Source: Oceanobacillus profundus (GTDB lineage: Bacteria; Bacillota; Bacilli; Bacillales; Amphibacillaceae). From it: 64,000 bases of DNA. The notes under the pieces were generated by a model that had not been told where the DNA came from, did not search any database, and saw only the letters and a list, made by a program, of their open reading frames with translations. The DNA lies in assembly GCF_003515705.1 (NCBI RefSeq), contig NZ_QWEH01000001.1, positions 1 through 64,000 of the forward strand, written 5' to 3'. Below are positions 34,921 through 43,585 of the stretch, piece after piece. How positions within the stretch are numbered: position 1 is the first letter of the stretch; every line of letters begins with the position of its first letter. Position numbers and translations under genes: made by a program.

Positions 34921-35565
34921 ATGGCATTTATTATGTTATGGAAGGCCATAATCATTATCGTTGGCGGAACATTTTTATTACGAATTGCAGGTAGAAAATC
35001 AATCTCCCAAATGACGCTCACACAAACTGTAATCATGATTGGAATTGGTTCATTACTTATACAGCCAATAGCAGGTGAAGATATATGGAGTACGTTACTC
35101 GTTGGGCTAATCCTTGTTTTGACATTGGTTGTAATGGAGTTTCTTCAAATCAAAGGGGATGTATTCGAAAAAATTATTACAGGTAAATCGAAAGTATTAA
35201 TTAATAATGGTATCTTACAAGAACAGAATTTAAAAAAGTTAAGGATGACAGTTGATCAGCTAGAAATGGAATTGCGCCAACAAGGTGTTCAACGATTGGA
35301 TGATGTTCAATGGGCGACATTAGAACCGAATGGGCAGGTTGGATTAGTCTTGAAAGAAGATGTCCAGCCAGTGACAAAGAAGGAATTTAAGCAATTAACA
35401 GGCTTGATTGAGGACCTACAAAATCAGCTGCATCAACAAATACAGTACAATGAACAACCAAGACAATTAAATAGGGAACAACTATCACCCGAACAGCAAG
35501 AAACTATTTTTGCTGAATTACAAAAGAAGTCACATAAAAATACCCTACCTGAACATTTACGATAG
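34921..35565 (+). CDS. YetF/DUF421-family membrane protein
   Basis: 214 residues. Three membrane spans (~5-90) include the family pattern RIAGRKSISQMTLTQTVIMIGIGS. The cytoplasmic DUF421 domain follows (SKVLINNGILQEQNLKKLRMTVDQLEMELRQQG region), and a Gln/Glu-rich helical tail ends the protein. A G-rich ribosome site lies about 14 bases before the ATG, which is long. A second family member lies at 49840. DUF421 proteins are common in spore-formers; their exact function is unclear. Confidence 0.88.
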   Translation: MAFIMLWKAIIIIVGGTFLLRIAGRKSISQMTLTQTVIMIGIGSLLIQPIAGEDIWSTLLVGLILVLTLVVMEFLQIKGDVFEKIITGKSKVLINNGILQEQNLKKLRMTVDQLEMELRQQGVQRLDDVQWATLEPNGQVGLVLKEDVQPVTKKEFKQLTGLIEDLQNQLHQQIQYNEQPRQLNREQLSPEQQETIFAELQKKSHKNTLPEHLR

Positions 35566-35683
35566 TTGATGTCTTTCAAAGCAACCACTATAATAAGGCT
35601 ATCTAATGTTGAAGGGACTGAATTATGCGCAGATGGCAATATTTTTTCATCCAACTGATTTAAAATTATTGGAGGTAAAAGTA

Positions 35684-36226
35684 TTGAAAAAAGAACTATT
35701 CACGAAGAGGTTGCATTTACGTAAAATAAAAGTGTCCGATTCAGCAGCCTTATTTAACATCTGGACTGACGCAGATGTTACAAAATTCATGAACATTTCT
35801 CGTTTTACAAATGAAACACAGGCAAAAGAAATGATTGAATTACTCGATGAATTATCTCAGACAAACCAAGCGATCCGCTACATTATGATCGATTTAAAAA
35901 CCTATGAAATTATTGGAACGTGTGGTTTTAATTCTATTGATTTCGAGAACGCCCGAGCAGAAATAGGGTATGATATTGCTAAAATCCATTGGGGGTTGGG
36001 CTATGCACCGGAAGGAATTCGGGCATTAATAAACCTTGCTTTTGGAAATTTACAGCTCAATAGAATAGAAGCAAAGGTAGAACCAGCAAATATAAATTCC
36101 ATACACGTACTGCAAAAATTGAACTTCACATTTGAGGGGACATTAAGACAATACGAAAAATCAAAAGGAAACTTTGTTGATATCAATATATATTCACTGT
36201 TAAAAACAGATTTATCTTACGAATAA
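35684..36226 (+). CDS. GNAT acetyltransferase, RimJ/RimL-like
   Basis: I chose TTG 35684, directly after GGAGGTAAAAG; the longer frame from 35606 is not protein-like. 180 residues with the RimJ/L pattern TKRLHLRKIKVSDSAALFNIW at the start, GYDIAKIHWGLGYAPEGIRALI for acetyl-CoA binding, and NINSIHVLQKLNFTFEGTLRQYE at the end. It probably acetylates a protein N-terminus or a small molecule. Terminator at 36233-36267. Confidence 0.88.
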   Translation: MKKELFTKRLHLRKIKVSDSAALFNIWTDADVTKFMNISRFTNETQAKEMIELLDELSQTNQAIRYIMIDLKTYEIIGTCGFNSIDFENARAEIGYDIAKIHWGLGYAPEGIRALINLAFGNLQLNRIEAKVEPANINSIHVLQKLNFTFEGTLRQYEKSKGNFVDINIYSLLKTDLSYE

Positions 36227-36232
36227 TTATGG

Positions 36233-36267
36233 AAAAGTGGATTTGACATCTTCAAATCCACTTTTTT
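36233..36267. terminator. Terminator between convergent GNAT and fusB-like genes
   Basis: AAAAGTGGATTTGA pairs with TCAAATCCACTTTT followed by further Ts; usable on both strands. Confidence 0.85.
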
Positions 36268-36294
36268 GCGCTTATTAATAAGCGGGTATTTATT

Positions 36295-36945
36295 TTATTG
36301 CGTCATACGCTCAAAAAATGCTTGCATTTTTTCCACATCCGTTACATGCTGATTACATTCTTGGCTATCCGCACAAATATAATTACTATGATTTTTGAAC
36401 GTACCAGCGACTCGTCCTTTTACAGATGTAGTAAATAGATTAACATCGGATAGACGGTTACAAATGGAACATACCCCTTTAATTGTATTGGTAGAGAAAG
36501 TCCCCTTAATCGCTTTAAGTTGATCATCTTGTTCAATAATGACATATCTTCGGTGAGTCCCCAGATCATTCCAAGCCAAGTAACAAACCTGCTGGAAATC
36601 TATTTCTTCAAGCTTTGGCAACTTTAGCTTTTTTTCCTTTTTAAATAGGCTTTTCACTGCATTTGCAGTGACAGCTTTAAAAGGGACGACGTAAGGTTTT
36701 AATTGCTCTAAATAAGCTTCACCTTGTTCACGACTAGTCACATTGGAAACCTGCCTGATTAGCTGTTCTTCTGCCTCAGAAAGCATTAATGTTGCTGTAA
36801 TATCACCATCAACAATATCACGAACAGCAGAGATGACATCTTTATCTTTCGTTGTTGCAAGTGCTTGTAGAATTTTATGCATTTGCTGCTCGATAAAATG
36901 ATAGTTTGCGACTGTTAAAAACGGCTGAATTGTTTGTTTTTCCAT
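36295..36945 (-). CDS. FusB/FusC-type elongation factor G-binding protein
   Basis: 216 residues, the usual size for FusB/FusC. The N-terminal helical domain (~1-85) is followed by a C-terminal zinc-binding domain with candidate ligands C159, C162, C191 and C197 (VCSICNR ... ICADSQECNQH). FusB proteins bind EF-G and free it from the ribosome when fusidic acid traps it, giving resistance. Chromosomal copies occur in several Bacillales. The leader region upstream encodes a peptide and can fold into alternative hairpins, so I infer inducible expression. Confidence 0.88.
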   Translation of the reverse strand: MEKQTIQPFLTVANYHFIEQQMHKILQALATTKDKDVISAVRDIVDGDITATLMLSEAEEQLIRQVSNVTSREQGEAYLEQLKPYVVPFKAVTANAVKSLFKKEKKLKLPKLEEIDFQQVCYLAWNDLGTHRRYVIIEQDDQLKAIKGTFSTNTIKGVCSICNRLSDVNLFTTSVKGRVAGTFKNHSNYICADSQECNQHVTDVEKMQAFFERMTQ

Positions 36946-37085
36946 TTGAAATCACTCCATTGTAGTAGGCTTTATATATAGGTATAGGCCTAAAGAGATC
37001 ATTCATTATTTATCATCGTTTCCTAGACCTCTTTGACCTGTAAAGGTTGTGGTCTAGAGTAAGCATTACAAAAGAATGCGTCCAT
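36946..37085 (-). promoter_or_regulatory. Attenuator-like leader of the fusB-like gene
   Basis: Minus strand. The end of a leader peptide gene forms a hairpin CTAGACC...GGTCTAG (37058-37023) with an inner ACCT/AGGT pair. Its 3' arm, AGGTCTAGG (37030-37022), can instead pair with CCTATACCT (36988-36980), 8 of 9 bases. A further TAGGC/GCCTA pair lies just before the gene's ribosome site. Mutually exclusive folds like these are the hallmark of translational or transcriptional attenuation. Confidence 0.6.
37023..37085 (-). CDS. Leader peptide of 20 residues before the fusB-like gene
   Basis: AAGGAGG lies seven bases before the ATG. The product MDAFFCNAYSRPQPLQVKEV ends at TAG, 77 bp before the fusB-like start. 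The last codons lie in the stem of the leader hairpin, so ribosome stalling would change the fold. Genes for ribosome-protection or methylation resistance often have such peptides. Confidence 0.65.
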   Translation of the reverse strand: MDAFFCNAYSRPQPLQVKEV

Positions 37086-37454
37086 TTTGATGCCTCCTTG
37101 GAAAGAAAACTATTATTAGTATAGCATCTTTTCGAAATTTGTTGAATAAGAAGAAAGCTTAACTTCATTTGTAATATGATATATAGCTGACATTTACAAA
37201 TTGAGCGCAAGACAAGGAAATATATTACTCGATTTATAACCCGTTATCATATTGAAATACTTCTTCAGTCTGAATTCCTGCCTTAAGCCTATATACAGCT
37301 GTATTAATAGAAAATAAGTCCACTCACACTAGTAATTCAATGATTAAAACAACTGTAATAACTTTTAATTGGATTAACATCGATAATTCAAACTCTCTTT
37401 ACATTCATAGATTAGGATAGGAGTGTAACAAAATAAAACGAGGAGGTATTCAAA

Positions 37455-37841
37455 ATGAAAAAGTGGAAGAAGCATGCTATTCCATCAATCGCTGTTGTAA
37501 TGATTGGAACTGCAGCAACTGGTATGACTGTGTCGGCTGATTCGGATGATCGCTATGAGGAATTGCAGGAAGTCAATATAACGGTAGAGGAAAGTAAAGA
37601 GATTGCATTAACAAGAGTACCTGGAACGGTAGAAGAAGTTGAATTGGAAGATGAGGATGGCTACCTTTTCTATGAAGTGGAAGTAGATGCAAGAGATGGA
37701 AATGAATATGAGATCTTAATTGATGCAGAAACAGGAGATGTAATTGCTGTTGAGAGTGAAGACGAAGATGATCGTGACGATGATGACAACGGCGATGGAG
37801 ACGACGAAGAAGATGACGATAATGAACATGATGATGATTAA
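37455..37841 (+). CDS. Secreted PepSY-domain protein with poly-acidic tail
   Basis: 128 residues with GAGGAGG before the ATG. The signal peptide (1-28, ending VSA-DS) is followed by one PepSY domain (~38-100; EESKEIALTRVPGTVEEVE then YEVEVDARDGNEYEILIDAETGDVI). The last ~30 residues are almost only Asp and Glu with a few Asn, Arg and His. PepSY domains are thought to inhibit or modulate proteases; the tail could bind cations. The ~370 bp upstream, 37086-37454, contain no other gene that I can support. Confidence 0.88.
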   Translation: MKKWKKHAIPSIAVVMIGTAATGMTVSADSDDRYEELQEVNITVEESKEIALTRVPGTVEEVELEDEDGYLFYEVEVDARDGNEYEILIDAETGDVIAVESEDEDDRDDDDNGDGDDEEDDDNEHDDD

Positions 37842-37869
37842 GTTGCAGCGCTAAAAATTAAAGCTTTTC

Positions 37870-37900
37870 AGAAGTCCTCTATGTGGTAGAGGGCTTCTTG
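37870..37900 (+). terminator. Terminator of the PepSY gene
   Basis: AGAAGTCCTCT pairs with AGAGGGCTTCT (one mismatch) around ATGTGGT. The following T-run is short. Confidence 0.6.
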
Positions 37901-38067
37901 ATGTGCCAATACATACATTAAATTTAAAATTTACAAGAAAATAATATTCATAATCTTTTATATTGGTTGAATAATCTCCTGCGTTCATTATAATAATAAT
38001 GAGAGGCACCAATTCTAGTGCGTACAGTTTGATAGAAGAAAACCAAATACGAAAAATGGAGGCTGCT

Positions 38068-38463
38068 ATGGGGAGATTAATTCATTTCGAAATTCATGTG
38101 GATGATATGGAAAGAGCGAAGAAGTTTTATGGTGAGGTATTCGGATGGACATTTGAAGATTGGAGTGACTATGCTGGGATGCCTTACTTCGGAGCAGTGA
38201 CTGGCGATGATAATGAACTTGGTATTAATGGAGCTTTGATGCAGCGTCAAAGTGCTTCGCCAGAAATCAACCAGGCTTTGAATGCTTATGCTTGTACAAT
38301 GGGTGTTGAAGATTATGATTCAACGGATACGAAAATTATTAATAATGGAGGCAAGGTAGCAAGGCCAAAGCATGCCCTTCCCGGTATGGCATGGCAAGGC
38401 TACTATCATGATACGGAGGGAAATATATTTGGAATCCATCAACCAGATGAGAATGCCAAGTAG
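38068..38463 (+). CDS. VOC (glyoxalase/bleomycin-resistance fold) protein
   Basis: Start ATG 38068, five bases after TGGAGG; the upstream ATG at 38056 lies within that site. 131 residues with two beta-alpha-beta-beta-beta modules: GRLIHFEIHVDDMERAKKFY at the start and GYYHDTEGNIFGIHQPD at the end. Conserved His/Glu positions could bind a metal. Substrate unknown. Terminator at 38487-38533. Confidence 0.85.
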   Translation: MGRLIHFEIHVDDMERAKKFYGEVFGWTFEDWSDYAGMPYFGAVTGDDNELGINGALMQRQSASPEINQALNAYACTMGVEDYDSTDTKIINNGGKVARPKHALPGMAWQGYYHDTEGNIFGIHQPDENAK

Positions 38464-38486
38464 CATCTATTCGTAATAACCCTAGT

Positions 38487-38533
38487 AAGCCTTTTGCTTT
38501 GTATGTAATGATACTGGGCAAAAGGCTTTTTTA
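38487..38533 (+). terminator. Terminator of the VOC gene
   Basis: AAGCCTTTTGC pairs with GCAAAAGGCTT around a 20-base loop, followed by TTTTT. Confidence 0.75.
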
Positions 38534-38545
38534 TTTACTGTATTT

Positions 38546-38917
38546 CTATCGATGTTGATCTACAAGGATCTGATTTCCGTCTGGATCTTCAATGGTGAAA
38601 TGTGCAGGCCCTTCACTTGCCTCGTCGGCTTCGGTTGTCAATTTTATCCCTTTTTCCTTAAGCTGCTTCTGAAGCTCTCGGACGTCTGTAAATGAATCGA
38701 GATTTTTTGCATTTTGATCCCAACCAGGATTAAAGGTTAAAATATTCTTCTCAAACATGCCCTGAAAAAGTCCGATTACGCAATCTCCATTTTTCATAAT
38801 AAGCCAATTTTGTGTAATATCCCCACCGAGTGTTTTAAATCCAAGATTCTCGTAAAAGGATTTTGATACTTGAATGTCTTTAACCGTTAAACTTACAGAA
38901 AATGCGCCTAGCTTCAT
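38546..38917 (-). CDS. Second VOC-family protein
   Basis: Start ATG 38917 behind GAGGAGG; the longer frame to 38950 includes the ribosome site. 123 residues: FSVSLTVKDIQVSKSFYENLGF at the start and HFTIEDPDGNQILVDQHR at the end, the usual VOC ends. Only about 80 bp separate its end from the other VOC gene, and the two are convergent. They are not close copies. Substrate unknown. Confidence 0.85.
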   Translation of the reverse strand: MKLGAFSVSLTVKDIQVSKSFYENLGFKTLGGDITQNWLIMKNGDCVIGLFQGMFEKNILTFNPGWDQNAKNLDSFTDVRELQKQLKEKGIKLTTEADEASEGPAHFTIEDPDGNQILVDQHR

Positions 38918-39111
38918 ACTTTTTCCTCCTCTTTTGTTCCTTAAATACATAGACGAAACCTTTTGATAATTTTAGTATAAGTGATTGATTTGAAACAAAC
39001 AAGATTTACCAAATTACGAGAGAAAACGTACCAGGGGGGATCCTTAAAATCTTTATATGGACGTGTTATACTTCTAATAGCTGATTCTTAAATGAAAGAG
39101 TGGGTATCTTG

Positions 39112-39762
39112 ATGACAATTATCAACAAGTTAAATTTAAATAAATACGTAAACATGGCTGTTCTTGGCGAGCCGGACGATTATGCTATTTTTGATGGATA
39201 CAAAACGACATTGGCTGGAGAACATGATGCGATTTTTGTCTTTGTAGAAACAATTGACGAGATGGTAGAGCATACACGATGTATCATTAAAGAAGAGCAA
39301 TTACTCGAAAAAGGCTACTTGTTTTTTGCGTATCCGAAAAAGGGAAATAAGCGCTATGAAAGCTTTGTGCATCGGGATGAAATCTTTCCTGCTTTGAAAG
39401 TGGACGAAGATGGATATGCGGAAAACAGCGATTTGAAATTTTCTCGGATGGTAAGTATGGATGATGTGTTTACTGTTGTAGGGTTAAAACGAGACAAAAA
39501 GAGCACTAAAAAGACTTCTGCTGCAAGTCAGTGTGTAGCAGATTATAAGGATAATGTGAAAGACATAGAAAGAATTTTAGGAGATTATCCAAATGAACTC
39601 CAGTTTTACAAGGGGTTAACCCCGGGTTATCAAAAAGATTGGGCTCGCTATATCTTTTCTACGAAGCAACAGAAAACACGGGATAAACGCCAAGCGCAAA
39701 TGGTTGATATCTTATCTCAAGGGTATAAGTCGATTGATTTATTTCGATTGAAAAAGAATTAG
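39112..39762 (+). CDS. YdeI/OmpD-associated-like protein
   Basis: 216 residues from ATG 39112 (an in-frame GTG at 39100 is possible; the ribosome site is weak either way). The N-terminal ~125 residues resemble a DUF3052-like alpha/beta domain. The C-terminal part (~150-210) has the YdeI/OmpD-associated pattern TPGYQKDWARYIFSTKQQKTRDKRQAQMVDIL split across two helices. Function unknown in this group. Confidence 0.7.
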   Translation: MTIINKLNLNKYVNMAVLGEPDDYAIFDGYKTTLAGEHDAIFVFVETIDEMVEHTRCIIKEEQLLEKGYLFFAYPKKGNKRYESFVHRDEIFPALKVDEDGYAENSDLKFSRMVSMDDVFTVVGLKRDKKSTKKTSAASQCVADYKDNVKDIERILGDYPNELQFYKGLTPGYQKDWARYIFSTKQQKTRDKRQAQMVDILSQGYKSIDLFRLKKN

Positions 39763-39767
39763 GAATA

Positions 39768-39788
39768 GGGGACAGTGGATCTGTCCCC
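39768..39788. repeat. Palindrome GGGGACAG/CTGTCCCC
   Basis: A perfect 8-bp stem with loop TGGAT lies just after the YdeI-like gene, where it could act as a terminator or mRNA stabiliser. A related palindrome is at 40382-40407 (GGGGACAGG...CCTGCCCC). Similar GGGGACAG motifs between genes are frequent in Bacillaceae as far as I recall. Confidence 0.6.
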
Positions 39789-39809
39789 GCTGTCCATTTA
39801 GCCATTATT

Positions 39810-40133
39810 CTAATCATCAGCCTCAATTAGAAAGGTTTTTTCATCAAAGCCTCCACGTTTAGCTGCTTTATCAGCCCGGATTTGTTCTAATTCATCAAAA
39901 GAAGCTCCGTGTATACCTAGAAGGGAATGGACTAATTCCAAAATATCCGCCAGTTCTTCCAACTCTTCTTCCTTCGTTGAAGCACTCTGATATTCTCCTA
40001 CTTCCTCACTTAATTTTTTCTTGAGTTCAAGAATATAACGATCATGATTTAGTGTTTCTGTTTTTAGGTCCTTGCCAGCGTTTTTTAAGATTTCAGGGAT
40101 TCGGTCTCGAACTAGTTTGTTGTATGTTGGCAT
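39810..40133 (-). CDS. MazG-like/PRA-PH-family pyrophosphohydrolase
   Basis: 107 residues. NKLVRDRIPEI at the start is typical of the small phage- and Firmicutes-type all-alpha NTP pyrophosphatases. The metal-binding acidic helix motifs are EEVGEY near 42 and EEELEELADILELV near 55-68 (E-x-x-E...E-x-x-D). It probably hydrolyses a nucleoside triphosphate or related compound to the monophosphate. Monocistronic. The 320 bp upstream to 40452 hold only the palindrome at 40382. Confidence 0.85.
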   Translation of the reverse strand: MPTYNKLVRDRIPEILKNAGKDLKTETLNHDRYILELKKKLSEEVGEYQSASTKEEELEELADILELVHSLLGIHGASFDELEQIRADKAAKRGGFDEKTFLIEADD

Positions 40134-40452
40134 GTGAGCACTCCTTTGTTAGTTTAATATTTTTACCTGGGGACTTTCCCTTAACACGTCGCTCTGCATA
40201 CTGGAAATTGATCAATTTCAACTGTACGTTTTGAGGAATTGTAAATCACTGCTAGATTCATTAATTATTGCATTCCCTTTCATTTTAATTACAAAACTTT
40301 AGGGTGAATTTAAGATAATTATAGAAGTTTGCCAGTATGGAAAGGGGATAACTAGAGGGAGGGTGTCCATGAACAAGAAATGGGGACAGGTAAACGGACC
40401 CTGCCCCCTTCATATATTACAGCTTGGAACAATCTATACCCAACTGACTCTG

Positions 40453-41748
40453 CTATAAATTAAATAGATTTGGTAAGAACAGGGAAAGCTGCGGAATAAA
40501 GGTTACAAGTAACAATACGATAATGACAGCCACAAAGTATGGAATTAATGTTCCAATAACTTGTTCAATTCTTACGTTCGCTACAGATGCTCCAACAAAT
40601 AAGGCACTGCCAACAGGTGGTGTCATATTACCAATACAAAGGGCGAAGCATAGAATCATTCCAAAATGAACAGGATCCATTCCGAACGTTTCTGCAACCG
40701 GCAAAAAGATAGGAGTAAAGATCAGTACTGCTGGCGTAATATCCATAAAGGTCCCTACTAAAAGCAGAATTAGAATCATAATTAAGAGAATCCCAATTTG
40801 ATTTTCTGTTATGGATAATAATGCGTTACTAATAGCCTCTGGTAAGCCTAAATACGACATGACAAGTGAGAATAAAGCAGATGACGTAATAAGGAAAAGA
40901 ATCATCCCCGTTATTTCAATGGTTTCCTTTAGTATAGCTGGGATATCCCTCCATTTCAGCCCCTTATAAATAATTGCTAGTATCGTGGAATAGAGAACGG
41001 CAACTGCTGCGCCTTCTGTAGCGGTGAATATTCCGGCAACTATACCACCAATTACAATGACAATTAAAAAGAGACTAGGGATAGCGCTACCAATTATATA
41101 TAAAATATCTTTAATGCTAGGTAATGTAGAAACAGGGTAATTTTCTTTTTTTGCCATGAAATAGGCAACAATCATAACTGCTATACCCCATAGAATACCT
41201 GGGATGTACCCAGCCATAAATAATGCAGCAACTGAAGTTCCGCCACTGACGAGTGAATAAACAATTACGACAGAGCTTGGTGGAATAATCAACCCTGTTG
41301 GAGCGGATGCGATATTAACAGCTGCTGAGTATGTCTTCTTGTATCCTTGCTTTTCTTGCATTGGACCCATAATCCGTCCCATTGCCGCTGCGGCTGCCAC
41401 ACTAGAACCAGCGATGGAGCCGAATAGCATATTCCCAACAGCATTCGTATGTGCTAAAGATCCAGGCAACTTACCTACTAATACTTTAGCAAAGTTCACG
41501 AGACGAAATGCAATCCCACCGTTATTCATAATAATCCCAGCTAATACAAATAGAGGGATTGCCAGCATTGTAAAGTTATCAATTCCAGTAATCATTCGTT
41601 GGGCAGATGTCATTAATGCGACGTCAAAAGGCAGCACAGTGAAAAAAGTGATGACAGAACTTAATATAATCGCAATTGCGATGGGAGCTCCAACTAATAA
41701 TAAAAGAATAAAACTTATAAAAAGAATCGTACCTGCAATCGCCATCAT
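40453..41748 (-). CDS. dctM: TRAP transporter large permease
   Basis: 431 residues with about 12 spans and the DctM pattern: FTMLAIPLFVLAGIIMNNGGIA near 55-76, FGSIAGSSVAAAAAMGRIM near 110-128, and the ending FALCIGNMTPPVGSALFV. It is the ion-coupled membrane channel of a TRAP uptake system and overlaps the small permease by one base. Confidence 0.95.
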   Translation of the reverse strand: MMAIAGTILFISFILLLLVGAPIAIAIILSSVITFFTVLPFDVALMTSAQRMITGIDNFTMLAIPLFVLAGIIMNNGGIAFRLVNFAKVLVGKLPGSLAHTNAVGNMLFGSIAGSSVAAAAAMGRIMGPMQEKQGYKKTYSAAVNIASAPTGLIIPPSSVVIVYSLVSGGTSVAALFMAGYIPGILWGIAVMIVAYFMAKKENYPVSTLPSIKDILYIIGSAIPSLFLIVIVIGGIVAGIFTATEGAAVAVLYSTILAIIYKGLKWRDIPAILKETIEITGMILFLITSSALFSLVMSYLGLPEAISNALLSITENQIGILLIMILILLLVGTFMDITPAVLIFTPIFLPVAETFGMDPVHFGMILCFALCIGNMTPPVGSALFVGASVANVRIEQVIGTLIPYFVAVIIVLLLVTFIPQLSLFLPNLFNL

Positions 41749-42233
41749 TATACTCCCACCTCCTGATTCTCCTTGATTTTATTGGTTAACATACCATGGA
41801 TCGTGTAAAAGATGATAAATAAGCCACTTAATGGTAACGACATGTAAACAAATGCCATTGAAATCCCCGTTGCCGGAGCAGTTTGGGCAATAGTAAGCAT
41901 GACGACTTTAATTCCACCATAAACCATAAGGATAGATGCAACCAATATAACTAGTGTGTCCGTTATTCTTTCGATAGAGATTTGCGTTTTAGCAGCAAAT
42001 TTTTCTCTAAAGAAGAGAATAGCAATATGTTTTTTAGCTCCAAATACATAGGAAGCAGCTAATAGTCCAAACCAGATAAGCATAAATCTCGTTATTTCCT
42101 CGGTAGCTGGGGAAGGAATGCTGAGTACATACCTTGCTACCACTTGCCAAATCGAAAGCACAACCATGGCAATGATTAACAGAGAGGAGAGGCTTAGTAA
42201 GAGCTTGTCGACCCATTTTTTTGCTTTATTCAT
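41748..42233 (-). CDS. dctQ: TRAP transporter small permease
   Basis: 161 residues with four spans. The DctQ motif is near 40-70 (SIPSPATEEITRFMLIWFGLLAASYVFG across the second span). It lies between DctP and DctM and overlaps the DctP gene by 8 bp. It bridges the solute receptor and the large permease. Confidence 0.93.
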   Translation of the reverse strand: MNKAKKWVDKLLLSLSSLLIIAMVVLSIWQVVARYVLSIPSPATEEITRFMLIWFGLLAASYVFGAKKHIAILFFREKFAAKTQISIERITDTLVILVASILMVYGGIKVVMLTIAQTAPATGISMAFVYMSLPLSGLFIIFYTIHGMLTNKIKENQEVGV

Positions 42234-43233
42234 CTTGTTTCGCCTCCTGTATTAATTGGTAAATTTCCTTTGTCTTTTCGTCCTTAGCAAACTGTTCGTG
42301 AAGCGGTTGCACAGCATCGATAAATGGGGTTTTATCCACTTCAATAAAATTAACACCCATTTCATCCTTTGCTATCTCTGTTTGTTCTTCAATGGTTTTT
42401 GCCCATACATCTTCATGATATAGCGTGGATTCCTGAGCAGCTTCTTTAATAACCTGTTGATGGTCATCGGATAATTGATTAAATTTAGTTGCATTCATGA
42501 TAAACATGTCAGGTACAATTTGATGGCCAGTATACATAAAGTATTTTGCAACCTCACCATGGTTGTTTCCTACTAATGCGGTTTCATTATTTTCAGCTGC
42601 ATCGATAACACCAGATTGTATAGCGGTATACACTTCACCATAATCCATTGCTGTTGGGATCCCGCCAAAAGCATTAATCATTTGAACGCTCGTTTGACTG
42701 GGTTGTACCCGCACTTTCAGACCTCTCATGTCGTTCACATCATGTACTTCTCTATCTTTCGTATAAAGGTGTCTTTGTCCTGCATTATAATAAGTTAACG
42801 CGATAAAGCCTATATCTTCTGTTTGGTTATACAATTTATCTGTTACTTTTTCATTATTCATGACTTTTTCATAGGTCTCGTAATCTTCAAAGATATATGG
42901 AAGGCTAAAAATCGAATAATCGGATTCAAACCCTTCTAATTGACTTGCGCTCACTTTCGCTAAATCAACCGCACCGGTTTGTGTTAATTCAATTACTTCT
43001 CGTTCACTGCCTAATTGCGCATTTGGGTAAATTTTTACCTTTATTTCCTCGCTGGATTTTTCTTCTACAAGTCTCGCAAATTCTGCTAGCGATAAATGGA
43101 CGGGGTGTTCAAGCGGTAAGTTATGCGCTAGTTTCAGTTCAATAGCTTTAGTTTGATCAGAATCACCTTGACATCCTGCAAGTATAAACAATAGTAATAC
43201 TGTAAATAACGTAATGACAGATTTCTTCACCAT
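42226..43233 (-). CDS. dctP: TRAP transporter solute-binding lipoprotein
   Basis: 335 residues. A lipoprotein signal (FILAGC, Cys20) anchors it outside the membrane. The DctP fold shows LKLAHNLPLEHPVHLSLAEFA near the N-terminus, then LKVRVQPSQTSVQMINAFGG with the substrate-carboxylate-binding Arg, and YTAIQSGVIDAAENNE. The ligand is an organic acid of unknown identity. First gene of the TRAP operon. Two cre-like sites upstream suggest catabolite repression. Confidence 0.95.
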   Translation of the reverse strand: MVKKSVITLFTVLLLFILAGCQGDSDQTKAIELKLAHNLPLEHPVHLSLAEFARLVEEKSSEEIKVKIYPNAQLGSEREVIELTQTGAVDLAKVSASQLEGFESDYSIFSLPYIFEDYETYEKVMNNEKVTDKLYNQTEDIGFIALTYYNAGQRHLYTKDREVHDVNDMRGLKVRVQPSQTSVQMINAFGGIPTAMDYGEVYTAIQSGVIDAAENNETALVGNNHGEVAKYFMYTGHQIVPDMFIMNATKFNQLSDDHQQVIKEAAQESTLYHEDVWAKTIEEQTEIAKDEMGVNFIEVDKTPFIDAVQPLHEQFAKDEKTKEIYQLIQEAKQDE

Positions 43234-43319
43234 ATACCCTCCCTGGATTTTTTCGTGTTGTTTGTGTTCTAATGAACGGTTTTCTCACGCTTTTCTCACG
43301 CTTTTATTGGTTGAGATTA

Positions 43320-43353
43320 CGAAAGCGATAACATTTATAGTTTAGCGCTTACA
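43320..43353. promoter_or_regulatory. Two cre-like sites upstream of the TRAP operon
   Basis: CGAAAGCGATAACA (43320-43333) and, on the other strand, TGTAAGCGCTAAAC (43353-43340) each match the CcpA box at about 12 of 14 positions. Both sit 90-120 bp before the dctP start. Confidence 0.55.
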
Positions 43354-43540
43354 TCTAGTAGGTTAAATTACCCCTGTCGTGATGTTCGCTAATAGTTTGA
43401 CAACCAAACAAACTATACAACCATGATACTTGTATATTCGAAATAATTCAACCATGTCTCCTCAGGAGATAATAATGAAAATTTATTCCCAACAGGAGAT
43501 ATCTGCGTTCGTCTTTTTAATGGATTGGTTTGACACAAAA

Positions 43541-43565
43541 AAAGACTTGGATATTCCAAGTCTTT
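43541..43565 (-). terminator. Terminator of the DUF418 gene
   Basis: AAAGACTTGG and its complement form a perfect 10-bp stem with loop ATATT, followed on the minus strand by a run of Ts. Confidence 0.85.
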
Positions 43566-43585
43566 AACTATTCAATCTAATTTTC

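Noticed and set aside
37013-37210. 65-residue minus-strand frame upstream of the fusB-like gene
   Set aside because: It is in a different frame from the 20-codon leader peptide, which has a much better ribosome site and explains the hairpin.
41339-41776. 145-residue frame on the plus strand opposite dctM
   Set aside because: It lies antisense to a clear TRAP permease gene; the composition (Ile/Pro/Ala/Asn-rich) is that of a mirrored membrane gene and it has no ribosome site.
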